Notes: generated by a model not told the origin, from the sequence alone. Shown: positions 39,033 to 50,700, numbered from the stretch's first letter. The stretch: 64,000 bases of DNA from Diphasiastrum complanatum (GCA_029204225.1 CM055108.1:14577684-14641683), one strand, 5' to 3'. Translations and numbers: made by a program.

Positions 39033-40650
39033 CTAATCTTGATTTAGTACAACTACATCATCCTTTGCACCATCATCAATAATGGGAGGCTGAAGCCTTG
39101 CCCGAGCCAGTATACTCAGGATAATTTCTTGTCTAAATCTGTACACCTGGCTTGATGTGTACTCAGGAAGTGTAAACTGCAAAATAGAACATTCATGTAC
39201 TAGTAATGGCCAATAACATCACCAGAATAGAAAACTAATCATGATTCCAAAATAAGAATAAATAGAATTTATTACCTTAGAAATATCAACATCTTGTTGA
39301 AGGATGAACCACTCAAAAAACAGCTTGGCATTGTACAATGTGTACCACCCATAACTGAATGAATCATTCTGCTGGGGTGACTGCAAAATAATTCAGCACA
39401 CAAGAGATTAATTATGAAACAGAATGAATTAGATTGAAAATATTTCATTAGAATACTGATTTCAAAATGCTATTAAGAAAGAAGAGTTTACCTCCAAGCT
39501 GACGATCTGCCAGTCTACGGAATGGGAAACGTCTGTAGGAATACATTTACTTAGATATGGAATGAATATATCTACATCCTTATGCGTATTTCTTGCCGAA
39601 TTCATCTTGACACAAGAATATTTAATAATATTATTTACATATCTCTTAATAGAGATCAGGTTTAAACTCCAGGTCACTGCAAAATAAGATTGAAAGTACT
39701 TTAGCGACAATTCTGAGAACTATTTAAATTGAAAATGTCAATGTTAATGCATAAAACAGGAAGAAGCACTTAATATATCTTAGTTGGTATGATAAGGAAT
39801 GACCAGATACTTTGTTGCTGGTGTGAATCCACTTGTCAGACACTGTGACAATGTGCCATTATTCTCCTTGAAGGCCTGGAGCAGAAAGTTACTCATCACC
39901 AGCAACTCATTTACTAAAATCAAGTTCTTCTAATCTAAAACAAAAAGGAGTACCAACTGTATCTATAGCATCCGATATGTCTTTCTCAAATTTAAGATAA
40001 TCATCCGAATCTATATATGTATAGAAATTGGGAGGAGGAGGAGGAGGTGGAAGTGTAGTATCTACAACAATATTTGGAGTATCCAAAATAGAGGTAGCTA
40101 TATTTATAGCATTATCAACAACAGTATTATCTACAATGGATTTTGGGATAGGCTTCACTTTCTTAGGAGCACGCTTGGGGGCTGTCTGCTTTCTAGGACG
40201 CTTCGTAGGAAGATGAGTCCTATCTACAGGAGTTGGTCTAGGAGCAGCAGGCTGAGATACATGTAACCTATAGTACATATCTCTCATTCTGATCAGAAGC
40301 TGAAAATCCTTGGGCATTATGGTAACCCTCTTGGTATGGATGGCAAGCAAAAAAGAATCCTAAAAAAAAAGGCTAATATAATCTTCAGCAGCCTCCTGAA
40401 GGCACTGAAGAGCACTCGGTGTGAATCTAACGTGCTGTTCGAAATCATTTCTTGTTATGATCCGGACAACACGGTAGAATGGAGCTCTTGGGATCAGCAG
40501 AGCTATTGACCTCTGATACTTGCGTATGTCAGAGAGCCACCTGCTGCGGTTGCGCATTCTAGGTCTAGCAAGGGGTGTGATGGCAACCGCAGGAGATGAG
40601 GATGAGCCAGGAGAGAAGAAGTCTCTCCTTGTCTGCTTTCTCCTATCCAT
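39033..40650 (-). pseudogene. Family X gene 2: histone H3-like (CENH3-like) domain joined to an Ulp1-like protease domain
   Basis: Residues 1-34 are a short basic tail (MDRRKQTRRDFFSPG). Residues 35-124 align with the histone H3 fold: SDIRKYQRS, APFYRVVRII, VRFTPSALQCLQEAAEDYI, then an in-frame TAG (40360-40362) exactly where H3 has the E of LFED, then LAIHTKRVTIMPKDFQL. AAEDY, DS.L and a one-residue longer loop 1 recall centromeric H3. Next come a basic stretch (KRPRKQTAPKRAPKKVKP), PPPPPPP, and protease exons 39676-39492 (WSLNLI, KMNSARN), 39380-39276 (SPQQNDSFSYGWYTLYNAK) and 39176-39033. The C48 histidine is lost by a 2-bp deletion and the catalytic cysteine reads Tyr. Joining of both halves in one transcript is inferred from strand, spacing and the linker also present in the other copy. 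Confidence 0.8.
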
Positions 40651-41481
40651 GGGCGTGAACTATGTGATAGCGGACTTGTGCGCAAAGGTTAGGATGAGAA
40701 GGAAGGGATGATAAAGAACTCGCAGAGGACCGCTATGTACAGACAGAATGTACGGTGTATCGGACCTATGCGAGCCGATTATCAGAGAGAATGATTAGAT
40801 TTGAGGAAAGACGCACAAGTGCGATATGGGATGACACGTAGGAAGACGTATCGGACCTATGCGCATGGAAGGTAGTAGGAGGAATTTTGATAGTGAAGGG
40901 CACGCACAAATGCAATATGCGGAGCGAAAAAAAAGTGAAAAAAATTCATCGAAATTTGTGATTTTATATCGGGGTTCGCACATGTGAAAGAACGTCCTGT
41001 CATACGTGTGGGAGTTGGATGGACAAATGCGAGTGCGACACGTGTTAGTCTGTCACACTACACGTGTGGGATTTGTACGATCGAATGCGAGAGCGACACG
41101 TGTTTATAAGCACTCGAATGAACACGCGACACGTGTCTAGGTGTCATTTCACACGTGTGTAGGTGTCATCTCACACGTGCCTGTGCCTGTTGTCGAATTG
41201 AAAGTAGACACGTGTCATAAGTCCGTTGACCACACGTGCAAAAATTTAGTATAAATGGCACGGAAATTGAATAATTTTTTACCTTTTGCGTTCTCAAAAT
41301 TTGTGACATATCGCTTTTGTGTGCGCTCATTTTTGTCCGTTTGCTTGCAAGTATACCTACTCGTGCACAAGTGCGATATTCTGTATCTGTCTGCCGTACA
41401 TATCCATCTTCTGCGCCATTTTGATTGTTAGTTTTGGTTCAGTTCTCCCACACGCACAAGTGCGATATTCACGCTACTGCC
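40651..41481. promoter_or_regulatory. Divergent promoter region between genes 2 and 3
   Basis: Eight ACACGTG boxes lie at 41038, 41060, 41096, 41129, 41151, 41173, 41208 and 41232. Four copies of CGCACAAGTGCGATAT or close variants are at 40812, 40903, 41364 and 41453, two on each side of the box cluster. TATAAATGG at 41250 is suitably placed for gene 3 (ATG 41482). ACGT-core boxes are bound by plant bZIP and bHLH factors; the actual regulators are unknown. Confidence 0.65.
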
Positions 41482-43728
41482 ATGGCCTCTTCCTCATCAT
41501 CCTCACGAGAATCAGGCTTGAGTTCATTTCTGAGTGAATTTGGGATTACTGAAAATCTGGACTACTTCCACAGCATATTCAGGCCATATCTACATGTTTT
41601 CAGGACTGCACAACCAAATTCTGACGTATTTTATGAACATTATGTCAGATTCAGAGATATACTTAGCAAGCCTGTTTTCTCCATAGGTCAACTCCAGTAC
41701 ATGCATTATATTGATCTTGTTCATTTCTTCCCAGCTTTTAGACATAGACTGGATAGAATGTTCACCAAATGGTTTGATCTTTTCAAAAGTAGTTCTATGT
41801 GTCTGTATTGCAACAAGAAATGTCGATTGGTTGAATATTAGAGTGGTTTCGTACTTTTTCTTTTAGTTCAGATCCCAGATGATGATGAGTTTCCTGTTGC
41901 TGACCCTCCTTTTGCACCCTCCTCTGTTCAGTCAGCCATTAAGGATATCAGTCACTTTCTTATCCACACTCGTAATAAAGAAAGTGACCTCATTGATTTA
42001 AATACTGATGTTCTCTGGGATTCTTTCATTGGCCAAAATACATCTGATGATGAATGCAAATCTATGGAGGATTCGAAATGTCTTTTCAATTTTTATGTAT
42101 ATTATATTATTGACGATGTATATTTTACTACTGCTGATTTATGTAAATTTTTTGACTATCGTGAGGACGAGGTCCTATGCTTATTATCCAGCACAATTTC
42201 CGAATTCTCCGACTTTGTAGATTCTGAGACAAATGACCTTGTTGCTGGTATTGATTTTGATGATGAGGAGGGTCTTATGACCGGTGAAGAATGCCTGAAT
42301 AAGACTTTATCAAATATAGCTGAGGATGGGCGAGGCAGACCATCCGATGAAGAATTCACCACATTTCAATCCCAGATGGGCTTCCCTCGTCCATCATTAA
42401 TGCATTTCACTGATGATTTCACTTCAGTACGTGGTCATTATATTGATCATCCTGATCTGGTTGCTGATCTGGTTCACTTCTTCCCAGCTTTCAGACATAG
42501 ACTGGATAGAATGTTCACCAAATTGTTTGATCTTTTCAAAAGCAGTTCACTGTGTCCTTATTGCAACAAGAAATGTCGATTGGTTGAATATCAGAGTGGT
42601 TTCGTACATTTCCTGTTAGTTCAGATCTTAGAAGATGATGAAATTTCTGTTGTTGACCCTCCCTTTTCATCATCCTCCGTTCAGTCACCTATTAAGGACA
42701 TCAGTCACTTTCTTATCGACACTCCTCATAAGGAAAGTGACTTCATAAATTTAAATACTGATTCTCTACGGGATTTTTTTATTGGCCAAAGTACATTTGC
42801 TGATGAATCCAACCCTACAGAGGATTCTAAATGTCTATTCAATTTGCCTGTATATTATATTAATGACAGTGTATATTTTACTACTGCTATTTATGTAAAT
42901 TTTTTGACTATCGTGAAGATGAGGTTCTATGTTTTTAATTTGACACAATTTTTGAATTCTCCGACTTCGTAGATTTTGAAACTGGTATTGATTTTGATAA
43001 TGAGGAGGGAATTATGACTGCTGAAGAATTCTTGACTAAGACTTTATCAAATATAGATGAGGATGGGCGAGGCAGACCATTCGATGAAGAATTCACGACA
43101 TTTCAATCCCAGATGGGCTTCCCTCGTCCATCATTAATGCATTTCACTGATAATTCCACTTCAGTACGTGGTCATTATATTGATCATTCTGATCTGGTTG
43201 CTGATGATGATGAAGAATGTGTAAGTGTTTAATCTTCCTTGCATTTGAATGTTTTCAATCACTGAATGTGTTTTTGCTAACATATTTCCTATTGCAAGAT
43301 GCTCTCACAATAGATGATTTTGCTGCAAGACGAGGTGGTTTCAGACAACACGCATCCTCGTTCTAGAGGGACAGTGGACTGGGCCACTATCTTCGGCATT
43401 TCTTGAAGAGTGAGATCTGTATCGCTCATTCCAACTGAGCCCAGTCGGGGAGAGTCTTATAATGGCAGTTAAAGCTTTATCATTTTATTTAGGAAAATTT
43501 GTTAAGACAAATAAGATCATTTTTGTCAAAAGATCTTATGTTTTGAACATTTTAGGCTTTATTGATGGGAATGTTCCTTTAAGGAGCTCCCATTATTCAT
43601 TGTATTCCACTTATATTGAACTTAGTGGAAATAAGGATAATGCACATCTATTAGATGCATACGCTAGCAGAGAATTTCTTCATGACAATACTACCATAGA
43701 ATCTGATACAAGATCTAATGATGAATAG
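41482..43728 (+). pseudogene. Family X gene 3: unknown protein with an in-frame internal duplication
   Basis: Starts MASSSSSSRESGLSSFLSEF and contains two copies of a ~251-residue unit with a CxxC site (SSLCPYCNKKCRLVEY), the block SHFLIDTPHKESDFINLNTD and the block FQSQMGFPRPSLMHFTD. Copy 1 has one stop (TAG at 41839-41841, CAG in copy 2). Copy 2 has a one-base loss near 42889 and a 15-base loss near 42985. A GT donor at 43221 and an AG near 43298 suggest an intron. The last part, with HYLRHFLKSEICI, IMAVKALSFYLG and LYSTYIELS, matches 6982-7388. No known domain; the CxxC..C pattern suggests metal binding. Convergent with gene 4. Confidence 0.7.
41716..43220 (+). repeat. Tandem duplication of 753 bp inside gene 3
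   Basis: The sequence TTCTTCCCAGCTTT..AGACATAGACTGG occurs at 41725 and again 753 bp (251 codons) later. The following ~740 bp are alike with scattered substitutions and two small deletions in copy 2. The short homology YID..LV marks the junction. Confidence 0.9.
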
Positions 43729-43840
43729 TTGACACTTTGTATAATACAATCAATACATTTACATTGGATATTGCTCCTCTCTTGTTCAATGAATTTGCAA
43801 AGCAATTCTGAACATGTCATGATGATCTTCTACTCAACAA

Positions 43841-46492
43841 TCATCTAATTTTCTCTTCCTGTATGAGCTTGCATGCTTTTCTAAACTTGTTGTATTGTGT
43901 GGACTTTGTTATATGTCGAATCTGAACTCTGCGGTAGAACCACTGAAACAATTGACAAATGTAGTTTCGTTTTTCATCGGTTCCTCCATGTTGTGTATTT
44001 CGATGAAATACTGCTCGTGCTTGCCAATGTGACTTCTCCATCCCTTGTGATGACCATACACTCAAGCTTCCATATGTATTTGCAAAAAATGTTGTATGAT
44101 CTCTTAGTATGTGTTGCATATGTCAAAATCATAATGTTAGTCTTATGTTTAGATCTAAATATATATGAAAATTTGAAAGCATTTTGAAAATTTTATACTA
44201 ACCATGTAATGAGTGATGTGATCTTCTCCCCATGCTTTTGATATTGCATTAACAAACTCGACACAAGTCCTTTGGACAGTTTTCTTATCAATATCAGAGT
44301 ATTTTTCTTTTCTTAAAATAGCAATCATACTATCAAGCTTTTTCCATACATCAACTTTTAGTACTTTGGTTTTGCCGTCTTTCTCGAAGTCCTGAGTGGC
44401 AGCAACAATATCTATCCAGACTGAGTGTTGAATATTAGAAGCCTTACCAGTATGATTTGATAGAAAACGACGTGCTTTTGCTCCTCCTATGCTTGGCTTA
44501 GTTGGCATGTTCCCATTCTTTCTTGAAAGCTTTTCATCTTTTTGAATTTTGACATGTCCTTTATGGAGTCCTGCTTTTGATAAAACATCTTCTAATCGAG
44601 AGATAGCTTCCTTTGCTAATGATGTTGGCTTAGTATTCCAAGCAAAAACTATATGAAGATAAATGATCTTTTCTATTAATCTAACTTCTGCATGAAGAGT
44701 ACAAACATGCACATTTTTTAAGGGGATAGGCAACACAGGCTTCTAGTTTGGATCTGCATATTCTCTAGTAATTCCTATACTCCTAGTTACATCTTTTGCC
44801 ATTTTCATGCAGTACAAACAAGGGCGTTTTGATGTAGCACCGTGAGAGACATTATACATACATTTCAACGTTTTCAAATCACCTGCTAAGTGCCATTCAA
44901 CATTGAAGTCTCCAACTCCTGGAACATTGAGAAATCCTCCATCCATATGGTCGTTGATGATCCTAGGATAAGATGTCCTTGAGAATATCCATGATAATAT
45001 ATCATGATCCTCTTTCAGCACCTGTCCAAAGAATTAATCATACTTAGTTTACAATGTATTAATACTATTCAATGAATGTAATGTAATAATGAGGCTAGTT
45101 ACCTGAAACTCTGCCAACTACCATATATCATTTTCTGACTGGACACTGAATTTGAAATCTTCTTGGTTCTCTGTTTGGGATAGAGCACCATTCATGAGAG
45201 TTATATTAACCCTTTCCATCTTTTGCCCTTTCACAATTTCTGACTCATCTAACTTAAGTACTATGATTATTTTGCCATTCACCTTTTCATAGGTTATATC
45301 ATAGAATGTGACGATGTATCTCAGCAAGTAATTTAGATCAACAAATAAATTGTTTGATGAATTATAGAATATCGATCTTTCATCAGTTTCATACACCTCC
45401 TCAATATGAAATGGAGTTTCAGTGATCTTACGCATACCTATGTTTAATGTATCCCTCTCTTTCTTCAAGTGGTATGTCCTAGGGATTGGGACTTTTCTAA
45501 TTTGAACTTGCTTAAAAGCTTCTCTAATTAGTTTAAATATTGTTGCATATGCTTCCCTACTAATACGTGCAAAATTACAAGCACCCTGAACTATAGTCTT
45601 ATCTAAAATATTTTGAATGTCCACCATCAAAGACTCTGTTATTTTACACTTTACATTTGAAATCCTATTGTTCATCATGATACGCTCAGTGGATTTGCAA
45701 GTCAATATTGTGCCCAATGACATTCCTAGTGAAGCATTGTCTTTAATATTTCGAGGAGCTACTAATGCAGATCTGCAAAAAAAACAGATAGTTAACAGAA
45801 TATCACCATAGCTGAAATTAAATCCAAATGTCATTGAAAAACTTACAAAATTTAGAATATGCTTACTTGAATGCACGGATCCTTCTATTTCAATAACCTC
45901 CTTTTGAGAGCGTTTGAATATCCTTGCAACTTTGTCGCTTTCATTTCTTACTTTCAGCCTTCTTCTTTACCAAATCCACATCCTTCAGTAATTGTAAGTT
46001 TTCAATACGAATAGACTGTAAGACTGATTGCATTTGCTCTAGTTCTAATTTGATATTGATTGCTATCTTCTGTAATGATTCATGATTTTTTTTAAGTTAT
46101 TCATTTTCTTCTAACGTCTTTTGGAAATGACAATCTCTATTCTGAAAATAAGAGGATATCCGAATTAACTCACCTTCTAAAAAGTGAACTTTATTCGTAT
46201 AAAGTTGTTTTCCATGGTTTTGCAATCTTTTACAATATCCTAGTAATCCACTATGCCCATTGCATATCCATGTAACTAAATGAGTTATTGAAGAGAATGT
46301 GGGATGTGTCGAAGTGCTTGGATCTTGTGGATATAATGTTCCATCTGTCCACAAATCCACGTTTTTCTTTCCTTCTGCCTTGTAACGAGAACGATCTTCA
46401 GCAGATATTTGAACTCCTTTGCCTCCTCTTCTCTGCAAAGGTGCCAAATCAACAGGGATATCCACATGTAGATGATATAATGTCATCATCAA
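43841..46492 (-). pseudogene. Family X gene 4: candidate DDE-type transposase, four exons
   Basis: Exons about 46492-45867, 45772-45103, 45021-44203 and from about 44115 to 43841. The N-terminus MMMTLYHLHVDIPV leads to NVDLWTDGTLYP, SGLLGYCKRL and a coiled coil (SLQKIAINIKLELEQMQ). Exon 2 has IIIVLKLDESEIVKGQK. Exon 3 has VEWHLAGDLKTLKCM followed by SKRPCLYCMK and the histidine-containing IPLKNVHVCTLHAEVRL. Exon 4 has WSSQGMEKSHWQARAVFHRN and HGG. I read LDESE, GDLK and QGMEKSH as possible D, D and E of an RNase H-fold transposase; this is inference. In-frame stops at 46097, 45118 and about 44737 and a frameshift near 45950 inactivate it. The remnant at 7425-8141 shares its two ends. Confidence 0.65.
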
Positions 46493-46980
46493 AAAAATAA
46501 TAGAGTAATCAGTTGCATCAAAGTACTATGACCAGATTCTATAAAGCAAAACAAAATACTCATCTTTGATTATATTATATACTATGTACGATCAATCTAA
46601 TATCCATGCTTGTATGCTTGATTCAAATTTGAAAATGCCGCTCATTTTTTCATTCCAATAGGTAGTTGGCGCTCATTTTTCCATTCTCGTGGAAGGAATG
46701 CATACGTAAACATTTTACAATTTTTCTTGATTCGAATTTGGGGATGGCGGTCGTATTTTAGATCCATTGAAAATATTGCCCTTTTCGTAACCAATGGAGG
46801 GAATATTTTTGAATTTAGTCAAGTTATACTGCGAACTGTTAACAGTTCTTAACTGTGACTATAGACACTGTGGTTAGATCACAAGGAGTTGGGGAGGCCT
46901 TGGGAGTGGTGTGGGCAAGCAAATAAACAATATTGTTTCATTTATTTTGATATTTTTGTATATCCTACATGGCATTCCTT
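46493..46980. promoter_or_regulatory. Right subterminal region and gene 4 upstream region
   Basis: Contains the near-tandem motifs GCCGCTCATTTTTTCATT (46637) and GGCGCTCATTTTTCCATT (46668), which read as E2F-like GAGCGCCAAC on the gene 4 strand. It also holds the palindromic ACTGTTAACAGT and TTAACTGTGACTATAG (about 46835-46862), shared with the left end. Confidence 0.4.
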
Positions 46981-47022
46981 AAAGGGTCTTTTTGATATTG
47001 AGAACTCCTCTAATGATAGCTC
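46981..47022 (-). repeat. Right terminal inverted repeat of family X
   Basis: Reverse complement begins GAGCTATC then ATTAGAGGAGTTCTC, matching 37003-37040. Confidence 0.75.
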
Positions 47023-47732
47023 TTGAAAATTGGACAGTCACCAGATCTGACCTACGTGCATCCATGAAAATCTCTGCGAGAGTTCCTGATGGAGGATCAT
47101 CATTTTTTAGTGTATGCGAGAGTTCCCAGAAGCAGAATACTCAGAACCCTTGCAGAGCATCAAGATCAACTTACCAACTCTCGCAAGGTGCCTAAATGGA
47201 ATCAGAACAGTGAAATTAGCCTGCCTACATGGCTTGATCTTGAAAATCCAATCACAGAAACAAGTTGTGTGAGAGATCTCTTCTTGCGAGAGTTGAACCC
47301 TCACAGACAGCCTGAACCCTCGCAGAACCTTCGCATAGTAGTCAAATCACCTTCTAAACTCTTGCAGACTTCTTTGAGGCCTTAGAATTTTGTGAAGAAG
47401 GTGCTTGCCAAAATTTGGGTGGAACTGAATAAGGAAAAGTGAATCTCACCTAATACACACTCTAAATTCCGCTATATAAGGGCTGAATTCGAGTCATTTG
47501 TCACCTTTGCTAGCGAAGCTCTGCCGAAATTTTCACTAAAAATACCAAGTTCTCTGTTTTCAACCAAACTTCCTACCAGCTGTCATCTGTACATATCAAA
47601 CACCGATCTGCGCTCTGAACTACAATAATTGTCATCCAACACTCATTATTCTCAGTTTTCTACTGTTTCCTTCCATTTTCCACCGTTTTCTACTTTTTTG
47701 ACTTTTTTTGACCACTAATCATCATTGCTAAC

Positions 47733-50700
47733 ATGGCCTCCTCATCCTATGAAGACTCTGGCGCCAAACAGGTGATCCAGCGTGACATCCCCGAGGCCAT
47801 GCAGATTTGGCCTCTACCCTCTGACACTTTGATTCAACCATGGCTGCAGATAGCCGGGCCCTTCCTTGAAGTAATGGATTTTTACTCGGCGCTCTTCCAT
47901 TTTGAGATTATCATGGGCCTCGCCCTTCACGCTTACGCCACCTGGGACGAGGACAAGGCTTGTTTCCACTTCCTGTACCAAGGTACCACATACAAGGTCA
48001 AGATTAACGCCGACTCAATGATCACCGTTGGCATTATGTCCAGTGATTGTCAACCCATCTCCCATCGCCTTGCCAAAGCTCTGATCAAACCATTCGTCAC
48101 CCAAACCACACCAGAAATCCCCATCCAGACTAACAATGGTTACCTAATAGAAGCTATCATGGAACCCGTCATCCAGACAGCTGCGCATCTGTTGAATAAC
48201 TTTCTGGTTATTTCAACATTTTGCAAGGACAGAATCCAGTCTACGCTGCTGAGTCAGATAGTGGAATCCTTTCTGAAATTCCCTAACCTCTCCATTGTGC
48301 CATACGATTGGCATAGCTTCCTTATTCGAGAACTAACAAACTCCATCAAACCCAACAACCGTGAGCGAATCGCAGCAGGCCCCCTGTTGTGTAACTTTGC
48401 CTGCACACTTCTCGAGGCAAAAGTGCACGGTTTCCAATGCTCATCCCTCCTATCTACCCTTGTGCCACATACTAAAGTTTACCCACCATCTCAAACATCT
48501 ACCTCATCCCAACCTGCAGTCATTAACACAATGGCCAGCAAACGAATGCGTGGCGTTGCCTCTACATCCACATCTCCACCTGTTACCCGACGACGTGTCT
48601 CCACTGCCGCACTAAATACTCCATCAACCACTGCCACTTCGTCTTCCTGCAACCCCCCACTCCAATTTCTATTGTCGCTACCTCTCTTCCTATTCCATCC
48701 ACTTCTGTTTCTGTCTCCATCCCTGTTTCTTCTGTTGATACCACTCCTACTTCTCTTCCAGTGTCCGCTGCTCCATCCATCACCATCGCATCCTCCATTA
48801 CTCCTGCCACCACCGTTGCTCCACTCACATTCAACCCTTCTGATTCGCAACTGTCCCCTAACACTTTGGCATGGATGCCAGTTATCAATTTTTCACCCCC
48901 ACGCTAGACACTTTCCGCTCCATTCTCACCTTCTTCCATACTCCACACCACCCTTCAGTTCACCATTGTTCCTCCCATCCTCTCGTTCGGACATACCGTC
49001 CTCGCCCTTGTTTCCACAATTGTTTCTCACACCCCACCTGCTTCGCCAAAGGTTGCCGAGGGCATCCAACCGCTGCCTGATGACACATTTGTACAAATAG
49101 TCTTTGTCGCATCACCAGATTGGGCTGACCCTACCGTCCTAGATGGCATCAGGATAAATGAAAACTTGATCGAGGACAATGACGACGGAATTCCACAAGT
49201 CGTCGGGGCCGATACAACACAAGCCCCTGCCACTGCCAGTGTACGAGCTGCTCCCACGGATCTAACGACGACGTACCAAACCCTAGGAAAATACATCCTG
49301 GATGCGATAGCAGCCAAAGCTATTCTGGAAAGCAGGGTACTATAGTTGGCAACAAATAATACACAGCTGCGAGCAGACCTCATCAAGCTGCAGCAAGAGC
49401 TGATTCTAGCTCAACAACACGAATAAGTAGAGCACCATGAGATTGCCAAGTTGCAGCAGAAGGAGGAGGGCCTAAACAAATATATTCAAAGCCTCCCCAA
49501 AGCGCTGACGGAGGCCTCCACAAAGGTGCGGGAGCTTCAAACTGAAGCATCCCAATGGCTTGCCCCCATCCAGGCACAACTTACACTTTTGGAAACAGAG
49601 AACACGCACCTGGGGACGGAGGTTAAAGCCTTACAAGATGAGAAACTTGTCTGGTTAGCTCAATCTGCACCGGACACAAGGCCACTTTTCCAATCATAGA
49701 TGAATCTTCTACGGCGTCAGGTGTAGATTTATAGCCAAACCCTGAACAGCTACCAGGCGGAGTTCAATAAGTATCGGGCAAGCACAACGCAAGAGCTCGC
49801 CCAGGCCAAGCAAGCTCTCAAGGCATGCCAAAAATACATGGAAACGAAGGCCTAGCCCTCCACCGTGGTAATTTCACCGCCACCTAATTTTGGCGCTGCA
49901 CAAGCTAGTACCAGCCAAGACCAGAGCTAGCAGGCAGCAGGGGGATTTCAACTAGATCAAGGGTCCGAAGGCCAGGACCAAGGGCAGACAGATGTGGCTG
50001 CTGAGACGTACGACCAGAGCCAAGGCGCAACCACCAGCCAGGGCCCAACAACATCATCCAGATGGTCACGAACGATATCTGCCAGTCGGGCCTTCCAAAG
50101 ATCGAAATCTGTGGAGGAGAACATTAATGAATTTCTATTCAAATATTTCCACTAGTCATCAAGAGGCGGCTGGCAGTTATCGTTCTCAGCTCAGACCATC
50201 AAGGGAAAAGAACTGCAAGCCTTATCCGCTTTCCAACCACAACCGGAGTGGCGACAACAGTTATTTGAGAAAGACCCTGCGACCATCAGGGCTTACGTGA
50301 TGAGTTCGCAACAGTTACGGGTGAACGCACATTTCCTGCCATGTCCAAGAAGATCCAAATAGGCGGAATGCGGCACTCCTCTGGACTAGATCACACTGAA
50401 CAATTTCAACTGGCCAATCATCAAATCCGAATATGGGTGGACAACGGATATAGATGCCAAAAGGGCTCTCTCCGCATTCGTCAGCCACTTCATCAATTGC
50501 CCCGATCCCACAGTCTACGTGGCAGTCACTTACGCCCGGGACTTGGAATATTTACTGGGCATTGAAACAAAATGGGATGATTTTCTTCCTTCCATATTCT
50601 TTGATCCAAATAAGGTGCTCGCTTTCGACAAAGTCGAAGACCAGCTGCCAGTCACTCGCGTATATTACCGAGCTGCATTCCTTGGTGATCCCTGGACGAA

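Larger units (their letters stand above)
37003..47022. mobile_element. Family X: 10-kb four-gene DNA element with terminal inverted repeats, inserted in Ty3-1
   Basis: Inverted repeats at 37003-37040 and 46981-47022 agree over 34 bases (ATTAGAGGAGTTCTC...CCCTTT) plus an outer GAGC, the right one with four extra bases. The insert splits Ty3-1 between integrase and the extra ORF. Inside lie gene 1 (+), gene 2 (-), gene 3 (+) and gene 4 (-), all spliced. Genes 1-2 recur at 27-30 kb and genes 3-4 at 7-8 kb in the same relation. A clear target-site duplication was not found. I infer a DNA transposon; the superfamily is not recognised. Confidence 0.72.

Noticed and set aside
36990-47035. Target-site duplication of the 10-kb element
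   Set aside because: Flanks tgggagca and tgatagct agree at only 5 of 8 positions, and other boundary choices fit no better, so I do not claim one.
48491-48888. Minus-strand open frames rich in Gly, Arg and Ser opposite the Ty3-1 extra ORF
   Set aside because: They are antisense shadows of the Ser/Thr/Pro-rich coding stretch.
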